This document shows positions 51,535-64,000 of a DNA stretch of 64,000 nt, piece after piece. The number at the start of each line of letters is the position of its first letter. Position 1 is the stretch's first letter. The position numbers and the translations under genes are program-made. The stretch is from Mesaphorura yosii (Eukaryota > Arthropoda > Collembola > Poduromorpha > Tullbergiidae). Under the pieces are notes generated by a model. That model made no database searches and was not told the origin of the DNA. It was given only the letters and a program-made list of their open reading frames with translations. The stretch covers positions 1 through 64,000 of the forward strand of contig WIXG01000027.1 of NCBI GenBank assembly GCA_009869945.1, in the 5' to 3' direction.

Positions 51535-54202
51535 CTGAAACAATGACATAACAAATGTCAGTTTTTATTAATTGAGACGAAAACAATAAAAGACTAATAA
51601 AATTAGAAGTCTCACCTTCAGACTTCACAATTCTAAAATTATTAAAACTCGACCAGATTATTGTTTGCTTCTAAAACAACTTCTAACTCCAGTCTTGCAA
51701 GTATTGAAATGTTTCTAAGTACAAAACAGGATGAGTGAGCCCAAATCAGAGTCTAATATATCTAAAATTCGTTAACACGTTAACAATGACCAGTTTTAAC
51801 AAGCGACAGCGTTAGCGTTGTCGACTACGCAACTAAAGGGACTTCCAAACACTGAAAAAATAAGCCCAACTCCCTTCCAATTATGCTGTCTCGGCTCGGA
51901 AAGAAAGAAGCTTCACATTGCATAAAGGAGATAAGACTCTTCGTTTGTAATTGTCAAAAAGCTTGGAGTCATAACCGAATTACGCTTACAACATTCATTC
52001 ATAGTGAGCGTTGTCTTGGCAAGTGACCCCAGTTTCGCAATCAGGACTCAGATGCTATTCAAATGCTATGCTCATGTGGCGTTTTGTTTAGCGAAGGACC
52101 GAAGTGGATCCTACTTTGTATGTCTGGGCCTGGTTCACTCCTGTCGTAATCCCGAATTCACGTTGACGAGCGAGCCTATATGCGTACCGAAACTTTGTTT
52201 CATGATGACATGGCACCTGCTATTTCGCTACATTCTTTTTCGTAATTTCATTCCGTTCTTGGTTGCAACGCGCAACACATGGGATTCACGTCACCTCAAA
52301 TGACACTAAAGAGCTGTAGTAGGTACTGCGAGTGCGGAGTTGTCCCATCAGATGGTACGCTAACAGACTGGGGCCAAATCTCGAAGATTTACCTTTACGC
52401 CACACCACAGCCACCAATCTCTCTAATTAGATGACCCGTGCATGTTGTTCAGCACAACAACGTATCTAAGGATGGACGTCCATAGTTCAAGGTTGGGTAA
52501 CAAATTTTATGCAAAGAAACCACAGATGAAGGTGTCCATTCGTCGCTATTCAACTATCCATTTTACCTGTAAGGCAAACCAAACCCAGAATAAAACCCTG
52601 TACAGGACATTCTTCTACCATTGAACGCATTAAAAACTAATAAAACACTGCTTGAGTAATTAAGAACTTCTCTGGAGGAACTAAACCATGAAAAATGGGT
52701 CAAGGCATTTATTATCCTGCCAGTCACAGGGCCATTGAGTTATTACATACACTTAACAGTGCACTGTGCAGCGAAATTGCGCCTAGCGTAAAGACCATGA
52801 CAGTAACGTCTGAACAATTCAGCAATGCATCATGCAGCGTAAATGATAATATTCTGTATCAGCTTCGTACGCACTCTGATTTACAGCTGAGCAACAACAA
52901 TTGAACTTTTACTCTCTCAAGCAGATTGATGTGGATTACTTCACCCCAAAACAAAGCTACTACAAGAATCTTGGTCATGAAAAATTTTCCCATTTTGATG
53001 TTTATGATTTTTTGGCATTCAGACTACTTCGACTTTACTTTTTCAAGAGCAAGATCATTATCCTTTCGCAAGCACAGATCTTGGTGTTTGACATTGCTCT
53101 GTCTGTTCTGTTCCGGATGGGTAATTAGAAAACTTGGATTTGGCTTCGTGCTTGCCGGTGTCGTCGTCGTACCGATGTCGAGAGGTACGGACGCCGCGCC
53201 GACTCTTCTTGGTCATGCATTTCACGCGATTTGGAATTGGAATGATTTGCGGATCGAACTGCACACAGACACTTGTCTCGGCCTCCTGTCGACGGTGTAA
53301 GGATTTTGCAGGGCAGGGAGGACAAGACCTGCCCGTTGCAATTACCAGACTCGATGACAGGTACGTGCGTAAACGATTTGGTATAGTTTTGCGACAGTCG
53401 CCTCTTGCACTTATTAACTGTGTACATGGCTGTGTATTTTGTATTTAACTACATCCTAAATCACAGACTGCCTTTCCTCAACAATGCTGAGTGCAACAAT
53501 GATGTTTACGATCACGAGTCGAGAACTTGTTGCAGAAGGAAACGATCCCAGACTCGCATACAAAGTATTCTTGGGGTAGCCATCCACATTTTTCTCAACA
53601 TCCCTATCCCAAAGCTACATGAACGCCTTCTTATACATTGTTGTAGTTCGCAACCACAAAACAACGAGTACAAGTTTGTATCGAGATTTTATTTCAGAAA
53701 TTTCACTTTTAAAAAGCCTAAAAGTGTTTCTCATTTTGTGGTTCTTGCTCAGTAAACTGAATACAGAGCAGTGATAATAGTGGAGGAGCTCATTTAAATT
53801 TTGCATTAGTTTGCTTTTGGTGGTGATCAGTTGAGGAACGTGGGCGCATCAAATGTGAGACTCATTACGGCGGCAAGTGTTGTGATCTTTGCCTTGCCAC
53901 AGCACAGCAGTTTCTTGTCTCCCAAGATTTCATGTGCCAAAGTTACCCTCCCATTCAGGCAACAACGGGCACTATGTAGTTGGAAATCAGGGTAGACCTA
54001 GACTGGTTAGTGCCTTAACCTCTGCAGTTGGATCCCGTTTGACTCTCGTCTGTCCACATTTTGTTTCAAATTTCACCAAAACACCTTCAAAATGTGGAAA
54101 TTCTCGCCCCGAACGTGTTTTGGATTAACAGCGATTCGGAACTCCAGAATCAGCCAAAGCACAATAAAGTATGGACGCCACAGAAACAGGAGCTCAGTTA
54201 CG
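51535..54202. other. Intergenic region with one possible exon
   Basis: No complete gene seen. A GC-rich block at 53058-53328 is listed separately as a candidate minus-strand exon. Confidence 0.5.
53058..53328 (-). CDS. Candidate terminal exon of an unknown basic, Cys-containing protein
   Basis: After an acceptor (gggcag) the minus strand stays open for 90 codons to a stop at 53058. It begins SCPPCPAKSLHRRQEA, continues VCVQFDPQIIPIPNRVKCMT and then KKSRRGVRTSRHRYDDDTGK. The block is clearly richer in GC than its flanks (about 53130-53345), as real exons here are. No upstream exon could be joined, and the plus strand is also open in places, so this may be chance. Confidence 0.25.
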
Positions 54203-57200
54203 ATGCTTTGTTCCGCAATTGCAGCCACCGCATTTCTCATTTTTCAATGTGCAGGTAAAATCGACGACTTCATGATTTCATGAATCAAGACTTAATTTGT
54301 ACTAATGCGTTCGAATTATCGCTGGGGTGAGTAAATGGGCAATCTTCACACGCTGCCGTGCTGCGGTGAGCATTTAGCAAAATGTTACGAATCATCACCA
54401 CAGATTTGCAAAGGTTGACTAATGGCCTACTGCCTTACTGTCTCATCTGCACTGCGCTGTGTTCGAATTACAGATTTCTCTTTCAGCCACATATCACGAT
54501 TTAATTTTTACTAATGCTAATTTAATGTCCACAGAGTAGACTCAACTAAAAATACGGGACCTCATCTTCCCATAACGGTAGTCAGCCATGTTTTCAGAAT
54601 GGAAAATGAAGCAGTGGGAGAAAAGTCGTCCATAATTGACACGAAATTCTGCGAAATATATAACATGTCGATTATTAACAAATTAGTAAAGGATTCTCGT
54701 TAATCTCCTTGCACAATTACAGAGACGATAGACTCTCATGCAAATGTGGAGGGAAATGTTGCAACTTCCTTCCGGACGCCTTCTGCTTAGCAGAGAACAA
54801 CTTTTACAAAGTGTTAAGGTATTATATATTAATAGTTCATCCAATTCGATACGAGTCGCTATCCTAGCAGCTGCTGCTACAAATCTGCAGTACAACGCAA
54901 TGCAATTATGCGCTAACTATTATGACATCGCGATAAGCAAGCAATATCCTGCTGATCAATGCTACGCTGTTTGACGCTAAATACACGGCGTGTATGATGA
55001 GATTTAACGCAAACGTTGCTTTGTACGGTTGACGACTTAAATGAACAATGCCACCCAACGGAGGAGTTCGTATTTACCAAGTCTAAAATCTGAGCCAAGC
55101 CAAGCCTTAGCTTTGAATTTCAAATACCGATGCAATACACGACTACAATGCAGATGATTTTTATAAAATTCAGAACTTTTTAAAACCCAACTTCCTCCCT
55201 TTGTCATATTTTCAGTTGATGTGTCATTCATTCATATCGCGAGAATTCTTGATGTCTTCATTAACTGCGATTAGCAATGTGACAGCTGTGATTCGATCGC
55301 GAGGGAAAATAACTTGGAATTAATTGTGGCATAAAACAGAGAATCCAAGAATAGAAATTTGCATTGTCTGTACTTGTTCGCAAGCCGCTTGTTTACGGCA
55401 GGATTGTGTTCGCATGTTTAATTTATTTACATTGGCGATTTTATTGCAAAAGACAAACGTATTGGCTTCGAATGCAGCAAAGCAACACACCGTTTCTGCC
55501 TGTCATCCTGCATTCATTCAACCTAACATTAAAAACCAACAATGAACTGAGGTTAAACTTGAGTCAAAGGTCCGCTGCGAAGGATGCCACTAATTAAGAT
55601 AGTTAGGCAAGCACATTGAAGCTCACATCCGTACACAATCTGGTACACGAAGACTATGTTGCTTTCCGTCGCAATTCAAATCTCGACTTAAATCGACAGC
55701 ACGCTAAGTGCTAAATGTCACACAAATAAAAGGAAGCGTCTCATATTTTTGCAATGTCGACCTTCAAGTCGTGTCACCACACCAAAATCAAAGACACTGA
55801 TTAACGTACAAAATGCACAATACTCATTTTCCTTTGGGCACGCTTCGAGTAATTGTAAATTATTACTGACTGTTCGAGGCGTGAGTTTGTGCGATTCTTC
55901 TCTAGCGTGATTACAATGGCTGGATGAATTGAAATAAACTTGCAGTTTGCGAACTAAATTTGCCAATCCATTAAGTCAATGCAATAATTGTACAATGGTC
56001 CGTCGACTGCATGGACAATACAGATAATACAGGTTCTTGTAATTATACCAGGGAAGAAATGCATCTCAGCGTGCCCCGTTTGCCAGTCTCATCTTTCAAT
56101 TCCACAACTTCCGTAATACGTCATTTGAAACCTTGTCCGTGTCTCTCTTCATCCTTTAGGCTGGTGATTACACGTTATTGATTAATTAAAAGCGAGAACA
56201 AATGAACCAAGGTCTGAGTGGGTGCAATTAATTCTCATTAGACGCAATGCATGTGAACTGCATTGTCTTTGACAGATTGACTGACGTCGCTCGTCGCTCT
56301 GTTCTACTCCTGAAGTGCGTAAATTCTATTGTGTTGGTCTGTACGCACAATGGCTAGTATACAGCACGACCGAGACAAAACTCAAAAGCAGTTTCGCATG
56401 CATTTTGATTATACAGTGTCGTGCAATTAAGAGAGGGTGCCAATTGTATACGCGCCTGCTTAATTGTGGGTTCGTGCGACTGCAATTAAATGCAACAGGA
56501 AGGAAGTGATAGTACGTACGACTCTGTTACAATTTCAATCACTACGAAGCACAGCGCGGTGGAGCGCAGGTCAAACATGGCTTTCTCATTAGATGGACAT
56601 GACCACAACAATAGCATCGCCGTCACTCGTGAAATCAGAATGCCCATTGCACGTCATCGTGAGCGAGGGACAAAGAAGCAGTGCCGATTATGAATCAGGA
56701 TCTGCGTTTGCATGGTCTCAAAATAGTTGAAAATCAATTTCGTCCATTTTGACAGCAATTGGCTGATACAGAATTGCACCATTTCAATTGTTCACAAATC
56801 TCGAAATCATTCTTCAAGCAGCAAGCCCTTGTTGGACGTTGGATGTGGCATATGGCAGTTGAGCAAGCGTTTGTGCCTTGTCATTGTAATGTGGCGCGTG
56901 GTTGGCTCGGCTTAACTTTGAGGGAACAATCCCATGCATTTTACTTTTACTGAAAAAAATGCACGTCCGCTTGAGTGATCTCCGTTCTAGTTCTGCTTGT
57001 ACTAAGGAGAATTCGCAATGGAAACTGCACGTACTTCGATGATAATTTGTCTGCTTTAACTTTTACAACATTCTCCTTTCGATTTTTCAATCAAATATAT
57101 AATTTCAATGCTTAGACTGCATGACTGGCTTTCATTTTCGTGTTTGTACAGAAAATCGTTTCTTTTCCAAAAAGTTGTGCTTCTGCGATCATAACAAAGA

Positions 57201-60200
57201 GGAAAGTAAAACCGTCGCCATACGTAAGATTAATAGGTCTACAATTAGTCGGCGATCGCACATGGTGATGGCACGGCAATCTCGGTCACCAGAATGCAAT
57301 GTCATGTATCGTTTACGCAGAGCCACCTGACTCCAAACCAGGTAAAGCCAGAGTCAGTGAAATTGGCACACATGCCCAACGACTGTGCCACTTCGTTGGG
57401 ACTGCCAAGCCAGGAGACCACAAGTGCCAGGTATTGATTAGATTTAGATCACCCATCTAAGAAGGTCATCTGAGTTAGTACCAGACAAAATGTGTGGCTT
57501 TCCATTTTATTGGTAACTGACTACGACCGCGTGGTTGACTTAGCCTCATTTTACGCACAAAGATGCTTTACATTACTCACTGAGTGATGAACACACCCAT
57601 ATGCATAACTGAATGGTCATCTAGTCATATCATCGTCATTTTGGCAGCGTCCTCAGGAACTTTGTCCGTTAATTGCAACCTATTGTTGAAGAGGGAGGAT
57701 TTGGCATAGTTCTCATCTTGTGTAATAATCAAAATGTAATACGTGGTGCCTGCATTGCATTGTTGCATGTGAAAGTGAATCTGAAGTCTGAACATTGCAT
57801 GACTGCAGGCTAATGAGCAGGTGACACATAAAATTCGATACATGATGAATGAAATTCTTAGCGGACATTGGTCAACAGGATTCATTCAACATGGTGCTGG
57901 CGTTGGTTGACTGCTTCAATGGGCCATCAGCACACAACTTGTTGGGGGCTGAGTATCCGCTACAAATCAACGAACCATCACATGAAGCGTTGTTGCAGTT
58001 ATTGGTTCTTATAGTTATTAATTTGCATAACACATGTTGTCGATGTCGATGACTTTCTTTTAGCGTTGCAAATTCCCAATTGCCATCGCTCACACTCGTA
58101 CTCTTACTCGAACTGCTTCGTAAATATTGAATTACAGGACGCAACGACTCGGCAAGTACTCCGAAACAAGTTTGTTGTTATTGCACTATCTGTCGGGTAG
58201 TTGGTTAATGTGCAGGAAAGTCCTGCGCTCACAACAATGAATGAATGATCCTTTCAATAATGGCGGAGTCTAAAATTAAAGTTAGGAAATTCAACGCTGC
58301 TCTTCATTAGTCCAATTCAACTTGTCCATTATAGCATTTTTGACAAGTTGCAAAGGAGATTTTTGCAGAAGTAATGTTTTGAAAATAGTAAAAATCTTTG
58401 AACGAAACTTCGCTGTTGAATGTAAATTTTAGAACCAACCAGGGACCAACAACTCAAAAGTGGCAAACGTGATTTTTGGAGCTCTTTTTTGAATTTCAAT
58501 TATGCAAATGAAGAGAATCGTGGCGTCATCACTCCAAAAATCACTTTTGCATAAGGGCTATAAATGTCAAAATTGAAACTTTGAATCGGACTATTGACTT
58601 GGAATTTGCAATTTCTTTAGCCTTGCGGAATTTTGAGTTATTGCTATTGCGTCTGCGTTGTTTAATTGCGCTTGAAACTCGGCCTGAATTGCATTGCAAT
58701 GTCAATTTAAATTTTACGCACGACAATTAGCAATTGGAGTAAAGGTTATTCGTACTTGCGTAACTTGACGGTAACAAATAAAATTGTTCACACGGACAAC
58801 TGCACAGCGGCTCGGGCTCGGATTCAGCTTGAGTTCGCATATGGCAACATATGACACACCTGTTAGCATTAGCCTTAATCTTTATTGCGATTATGGCATG
58901 GTTAATTAGACCTAATTCACAACAATAAAGCTATTGTACAAACTCATAATCATAATGGTATTAATGTACCGGAATTAATCAGTCTTGCGCGGCTGCTCGT
59001 GCCGTTCGGCCGCCCAACTTAAGAATGCATGAAGTATTAAGAATAAGGGATTTTTAAAATTTGAGTAAGGGACACTTGCAACATGAAAATTAGGACCAAG
59101 GCTTAATCTATTCCATAAACCTTATTTGCTTTATCCTTGATAGATTAATCCAGTTTGTGTTTTTGTAAATAGAGACTGGCGCTCGTTTATGTACGAGTGA
59201 GCACTCGCTAGTAAATTATGTAACAAAGGACAAAGGTTATCAAGCATCATTAACAGGAAGCACTTGTAATGATGCGAATTCTGCAAGTTACTCCACTTGC
59301 AGATTGTGCTCATTCATCGTCGGTCTAACTTTGTGCTTGCTAAACAGACATTAAATTAACACTCCTCGTTTTAAACAGCTTAAAACGGAGACTGCAATAA
59401 ACCGCCGTCGCCATCACTGCTTTAATTTAAAAAACGCACGTTTTCTTACTTAAGCACGTTGTCGTATGATACTAAAGCGACTCGTTCATGACAACTTAAT
59501 TATTTCACAGCACACCACAACAAGACTATTTAATCATGTAAATTTTGATTAAGAGATTACATAATATTCGGCCGACCACTCTTGTTAATTGTTGTAATAA
59601 GCCAAGTGAAAAAACGTCGTGTCTCACGATTCGATTAGCGGAAATAATTAGGAGGCGCACGGCAAGCAAGGAAGAATTGATTTTAAAAGAGCATAAAATA
59701 GATTACCAAACTGACAAACTGATGCCAGAAAATAGAAATGCTGCGATGAAGCTGACTTTCTGCTTGTTATGCACATCACAGGAGAGATCATGACCCTCCT
59801 CAATTCAAATCTGCTTGTAATGCAAAATTTTGCACTGACAAATTTCGTACGCGTATATTCATTGCGTATTGCGTGACCTGACTCATTTGTGATGTAACCT
59901 AGTCACCAATCATCGCATCCTGTTGAGTACATCTCTCAAATATTGAAATCCTCGCTCACAGATGTTGATTAATTATAGCGCGAGTGATCGTACTTTAAGT
60001 GCAGCACAAATTACACGTCTGGGAGCTTCATTCGCCAGACTCGGTCAGATGTGGAAACTCCTTACAACATATTACGCTTACTTTATTATGTTGCCAGTAC
60101 TCATGGTTCTGTGCGATGAGGCACGGCGTAGAGGATGAGTTGGGCATGTGATAATCATGTGTGTGTGTGTGTGTAATTTGTGCATCATGATCTACGGTGT

Positions 60201-63200
60201 CGATGGTTAGCGTCCGAGAGAAAGTTTCGATGCGATCCACCAACATCGTCAAGCGATACATTTCTGTACATGTGAGCACCTTGGATAAGAGTGCCAGATC
60301 AGAGAGCACAAATCATAGAGGGTCTAGCAGTTAAATTTATAGTCTTGGAATGCAATCGAATTATAACTCATATTCATTTCACTTGTCCCGTCGTGTTGTC
60401 AGGTCACGTCCACATCTTCTCTTCGATAGAATGTCGTCTCGGAGGCCTGCGCGTGCATTCTTGTCTGCGGAATTAGCAGTTCGCAGCAGCAGAATTGCAT
60501 TGCCTTATGCAAATCGCGAGTAAACAATGACAAGTCATAGAGATGAAAGACTACTGAAATTCACAACTCTACAATTAAACTCATTTTACGCTTTTCTGAA
60601 AAAGAACAGCTTCTGTGTGCATTTTTGATTTTCTATGATGAAATATTTCACAGAAGACCCAATTAAAACCAACTAAAAACTCATATTCATTAAGAGTTGC
60701 CTAGAGTTAACAATTTCATAGGTTGCATCCTCTGCACAGAAACATTGCATCGTGCTGTCTTACATTCTTAGTGGGTAATAATGAAGGATTGATTTATTAT
60801 TGTCTCGCTCCCTGATCCGCCTGATCGTGATCTTTTCGCATGCGTCCAATCATGCACATGAGAACAAAACGAGTTACAGGCTTAGTATTCCCAGATTCAA
60901 AAATCACGATCATAACAAAACAAAATTTGTGGCAGCCATAAAATTAAAGTTTTTTGCCCTTTTGCCATGCAGTGCAAATTGCAAACTGCACTAACCTGCG
61001 CTGTTACACATTTAATTTATTGCGGCTTAACAAGTTTTTGCACGTTCACTCGTCCATCTGTTCCTGTGCCAGTGTGCGTAATAATTTATCACCTGTGAAG
61101 AAATGCACTTATTCGATTATATAAGAAAATACGGTACGGTTGGGACGTGCGCGGACGGCAAGATAGCAGGAAAGGCACAATAAGCCGCTTTATTTCCGTA
61201 AAGCCAAATTGTTCAGAATGCGTTTTGCATTCTTGCACTGCGTTAACACCACGACAATGATGCATTGTGGTCTTTGTTTTTTTGTCCCATTGCAAAAACT
61301 AACACTGCCAATTTTTGGCTTGGTTTTTGTTGAGAGGATACTCGAAGGGTTGACTAAGAAGTTGAAGCACGAAAGTGTACCAAAAATATGACGAACGCTA
61401 CGTAAAATGTCACAATGTTAACCAGCTGCTCAAGTACAAGCAAGCAAATATATTTTGACTCTGAAAGGGAGTCTTGAGACTCTTGGAGTGGATTTTAGGC
61501 ATATTCGACGGCGATTATTCTCATGAATTCCTTTGTTTAATTACAGATGGATCACCTACGTCCTCCTCTCAGAATTTGCTACAGCTGAGGGCAAGTCAGA
61601 CGCCACCATTATCGGAACCTAGTCCGCCTAAGTTTTCCTCCAGACTCGTATCGACAGCAACTGAACAAACGTAAGACATTTCTAGAAATTTATTTCGGCC
61701 GGAGTTGTGAACTCAAAAATCTTTATTGTCTATTCCCTTCTCAGGCACAAGAGATCCACACCATCGTTCTCACAAAACGCACCAAAAAAGATGCACCCAA
61801 GAGACGAGTTTGACTTTTCACATGGATTTCCAGACGGATTCACACAAGGCCTTCCAAAGTTTGACTTCACAAAACCCATGGACTCCAACAACGGTAAATT
61901 GCGCATGCATCATTTCAAGCTTATATTAGTCTAAGGCAGACATGAAATGACGCTGGCACTAAAGTGCTAATGTGGTTCTTACATGACACCTCGAGTCACG
62001 GAGGACACTGATCTCATAATTCTACTATTCTTACAAGGTACAGGTGTTTACAAGTTTGTTGTCTGTCCAAAGTTTAATTACACTCATTTACGTGTGTGGT
62101 ACCTGAACTTCTCAAAAGACAAAGTAAGGTTTCATAACCGCAAGTAAACACCAAACCAAACATGTCTTGGTTTGGCATGTTGTTCGTGTAATAGTTTTGA
62201 CATGTTAGTCTATATCTTTTAGTGTTACGCAATCTCTGTTTAGATTCAGCCTTATCGCTTTACGACAATCCCCACTTTTTATGCACAGATAGAGATTATA
62301 AGGTCATGGGTTAACCTAAAACGCGTTAAGTTGACTTGAGCGAAGGAGCACTGGTTCAAGCCGCAGTTGTAGCCATAGACCACTATTTGCAGGTTACGCT
62401 GCGGCTGCAGCAATGAAAATGAAATGGTGACTTAGTAACGCTATCCTGTTTTCATTGCATTTTTGCACTGCATTGTTCTGGTAGTGCGTAACTTCTTTCA
62501 CAGTTTCTATTCCACTTCCTGCTGCTGCTGAAATGACAAATGCATTTTTCTGTGTTCTGGCATTTTGTAATTCATTGTGCTACGTGCACTGTTATTGTAA
62601 TCGTATTACATAGTACAGCCTGTGTATAATTACCATTATGCATGCAGATTTACGATTTGCGAAGTTGACGCTATTCTACAATGAATGCAATGCTCACGCT
62701 TCTGTTTTGCTTTGTTCTGCAGATGAGAAAGGCGAGCCGATAAGTGAAGATACGAACAATGTTGGTTTTGTCCACGGTCCACCGAACGGATTTCCAACTC
62801 TTGAGCAACTCGGTGGCAATTTTCCCACATTTCAGTCTGGGAGCGCTGACAAACTCAAAACACCAGAAGTTGTTTACCATCAGACGCAAGGTAAAATTTT
62901 AGCTTCACCAAGAAACTAATTAAATAGAGCTGGAACTTCATGTCTGCTCGCTCTTTTGCAGGGTCATCCGCGCATGGCTTCACACCGGGATCTGTGTACA
63001 GAAGTCAGTCGAAGAGGCCATACACGGATGACTCCTATTTGTCTGGTCCCGGCCCTGCCTCTCCTGTGAATGGCAGACCTCCTCCACCACCACCGCCGCC
63101 AGGGAAGCGTGGGTACAAGCAGGGAATGATCCGAGGAGCTGTAGTTGGCGTTCCCAACAAACCATATCATTACGAGAAGCGTCCGCAGCAGCCAAGACCG

Positions 63201-64000
63201 CAGGACTCTGCAGCCAACAGTGCCGGAGTTTTGAAGTACATTCCAGGGTTCTCCCGGAAACCAGCGCAGATTTCTAAACCATCATTAATGAAGGTGGGGA
63301 ATCCTGCATCCAAGAAGTTTAAGCCTTCGCCAGCCACTCCACCAGTCTTCTATGCTCCATCACCCGACATCCTAGCAGCTTCTAGTCAAAGAGTAAGGAT
63401 TGACACTTTATGGCAATAGCGAGCTTCCCAGCAATGGTCAAACTGATTCGAAAATGTTTTCTAGGTGAACAGTTACAAACCAATACAAATACAACCACGC
63501 GTGGAAGCTGACCGTCTTCAACGCGTCTCACGTTCAACGTCAGCAGAGTTGAAGGCCGAAGAAGTGTCGAAGCCATCCTCCACTAGCAAGAAGGAAGTTG
63601 GACAAGTGGGTGACATGCTTGCTGATGGCTCAGAGCCAGGAAGTTATTGGCAATTGGCTTCGTCTCCTTTCATTGTATTCGACACATACAACGACAATCA
63701 TGGAACAAGCGTCTCAGGAAGTGACGTGCTACAGGAAAGAGCAGACATAATATCATCACGACATTCCAACGCGACTGAACATCATGAGGAACCGGTGAGC
63801 GGTGAGCAGAGATTCTTCCCTTCCTTTCCGGCTCCATCGCCCTATCTTGGACTCGGCGGTGTTCCTTTCGGGCTCCCGGCTGCACGGCCGCCGTTGTTTC
63901 CTGGTCCGGCCGCCAACCGTGCTCCCTCACGATATTATCCTCAGTTTGGCCCAAGCAAGTACTCGCAATCTCTCGGCCCACCACCTAATCGTGGTCCTTC
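54203..64000 (+). CDS. Secreted proline-rich low-complexity protein, 3' end outside window
   Basis: Not recognised. Exons 54203-54254, 61547-61670, 61745-61893, 62723-62890, 62962-63392 and 63465 to the window end join with consistent phases (1, 2, 1, 1, 0), giving 486 residues and continuing. The first exon is just a signal peptide (MLCSAIAATAFLIFQCA); its join across a 7.3-kb intron rests on phase alone. The mature part is disordered: Ser/Pro at first (QTPPLSEPSPPKFSSR), then repeated Phe-Pro phrases (DFSHGFPDGFTQGLPKFDF), an eight-proline run in the fifth exon (GRPPPPPPPPGKRG), many Lys/Arg with Gly/Pro/Tyr, and at the end YYPQFGPSK and LGPPPNRGP. Composition suggests a matrix, cuticle or salivary protein. 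A candidate extra exon lies in the first intron at 57321-57430. Confidence 0.65.
57321..57430 (+). other. GC-rich open block with nested inverted repeats
   Basis: Preceded by an acceptor (tttacgcag) and followed by gtattg. Read in phase 1 it gives EPPDSKPGKARVSEIGTHAQ and then RLCHFVGTAKPGDHKCQ with no stop. A shorter 21-base form ending at the internal donor gtaaag (57342) would keep phase 1 on both sides and fit between the first two exons of the proline-rich gene. The same block contains three inverted repeats: CTGACTC/GAGTCAG (57327-57333, 57351-57357), TGGCACA/TGTGCCA (57364-57370, 57384-57390) and CCCAACGA/TCGTTGGG (57375-57382, 57393-57400). It is therefore either an exon or a structured element. 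Confidence 0.35.
58461..58552. repeat. Imperfect inverted repeat
   Basis: Arms of about 21 bases, including a perfect 13-base core GTGATTTTTGGAG (58469-58481) and CTCCAAAAATCAC (58532-58544), enclosing 50 bases. It may be a decayed MITE tip pair or a hairpin. No target duplication could be seen. Confidence 0.5.
60158..60174. repeat. (TG)n microsatellite
   Basis: Eight to nine TG units in the long intron of the proline-rich gene. Confidence 0.8.
61894..62722. other. Third intron of the proline-rich protein gene
   Basis: 829 bases; contains CTGCTGCTG near 62520. No gene seen. Confidence 0.6.

Larger units (their letters stand above)
54255..61546. other. First intron of the proline-rich protein gene
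   Basis: 7.3 kb, AT-rich. It holds a palindrome-rich GC island with a possible exon (57321-57430), an imperfect inverted repeat (58461-58552) and a TG run (60158-60174). No other gene supported. If the exon 1 join is wrong, this is partly intergenic. Confidence 0.45.

Noticed and set aside
52004-52620. A 99-codon plus-strand frame and neighbours
   Set aside because: No domain, no splice sites in place, and composition not unlike random frames in the area.

Overview
This is a eukaryotic nuclear window. Genes are split by mostly short GT-AG introns (about 20-100 bases, a few of several kb), there are no bacterial operons, and protein families such as Rho1, FANK1, TAMM41 and ceramide glucosyltransferase are animal. 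A pacifastin-type inhibitor and gustatory-receptor-like proteins point to an arthropod. Microbe-type enzymes with introns and signal peptides (a peptidoglycan amidase, a GH99/GH71-like glycosidase, a ricin-type trefoil protein) are typical of soil hexapods. A springtail (Collembola) is my best guess; it is an inference, not something the sequence proves.

Layout. 1-228 (-): 5' end of a secreted N-acetylmuramoyl-L-alanine amidase. 1874-3029 (+): decayed glycosidase. About 3256-3690: degenerate 40-bp tandem repeat. 4004-5422 (+): secreted pancreatic-type lipase. 5974-7565 (+): four-exon chemoreceptor-like protein. 7974-8410 (-): 99-residue pacifastin-type inhibitor in three small exons, easily missed. 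9652-11031 (-): phosphoenolpyruvate mutase with a mitochondrial-looking leader. 11745-14361 (-): secreted beta-glucuronidase in nine exons. 15452-16055 (+): broken receptor-like gene. 19230-29242 (-): ceramide glucosyltransferase in nine exons over 10 kb.

32023-33605 (-): SDS3-type Sin3 corepressor subunit. 34284-35085 (-): beta-trefoil lectin-like protein whose start codon alone forms the coding part of its first exon. 35999-37872 (-): FANK1-like FN3-ankyrin protein. 39796-41685 (-): TAMM41 with an extra acidic/basic tail. 43227-43499: short hAT-like MITE. 44855-46756 (-): Rho1. 50069-51532 (-): AT-hook nuclear protein. 54203-64000 (+, running off the end): secreted proline-rich protein with a 7.3-kb first intron.

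Exon joins were worked out by hand. For each complete gene the exon lengths sum to a whole number of codons and the phases agree at every junction. Two themes run through the window. One is extracellular digestion and microbe-facing proteins (amidase, glycosidase, lipase, beta-glucuronidase, inhibitor, lectin), clustered mainly in the first 15 kb. The other is ordinary housekeeping genes on the minus strand from 19 to 52 kb. The most unexpected gene is the phosphoenolpyruvate mutase, which implies carbon-phosphorus bond chemistry in an arthropod.
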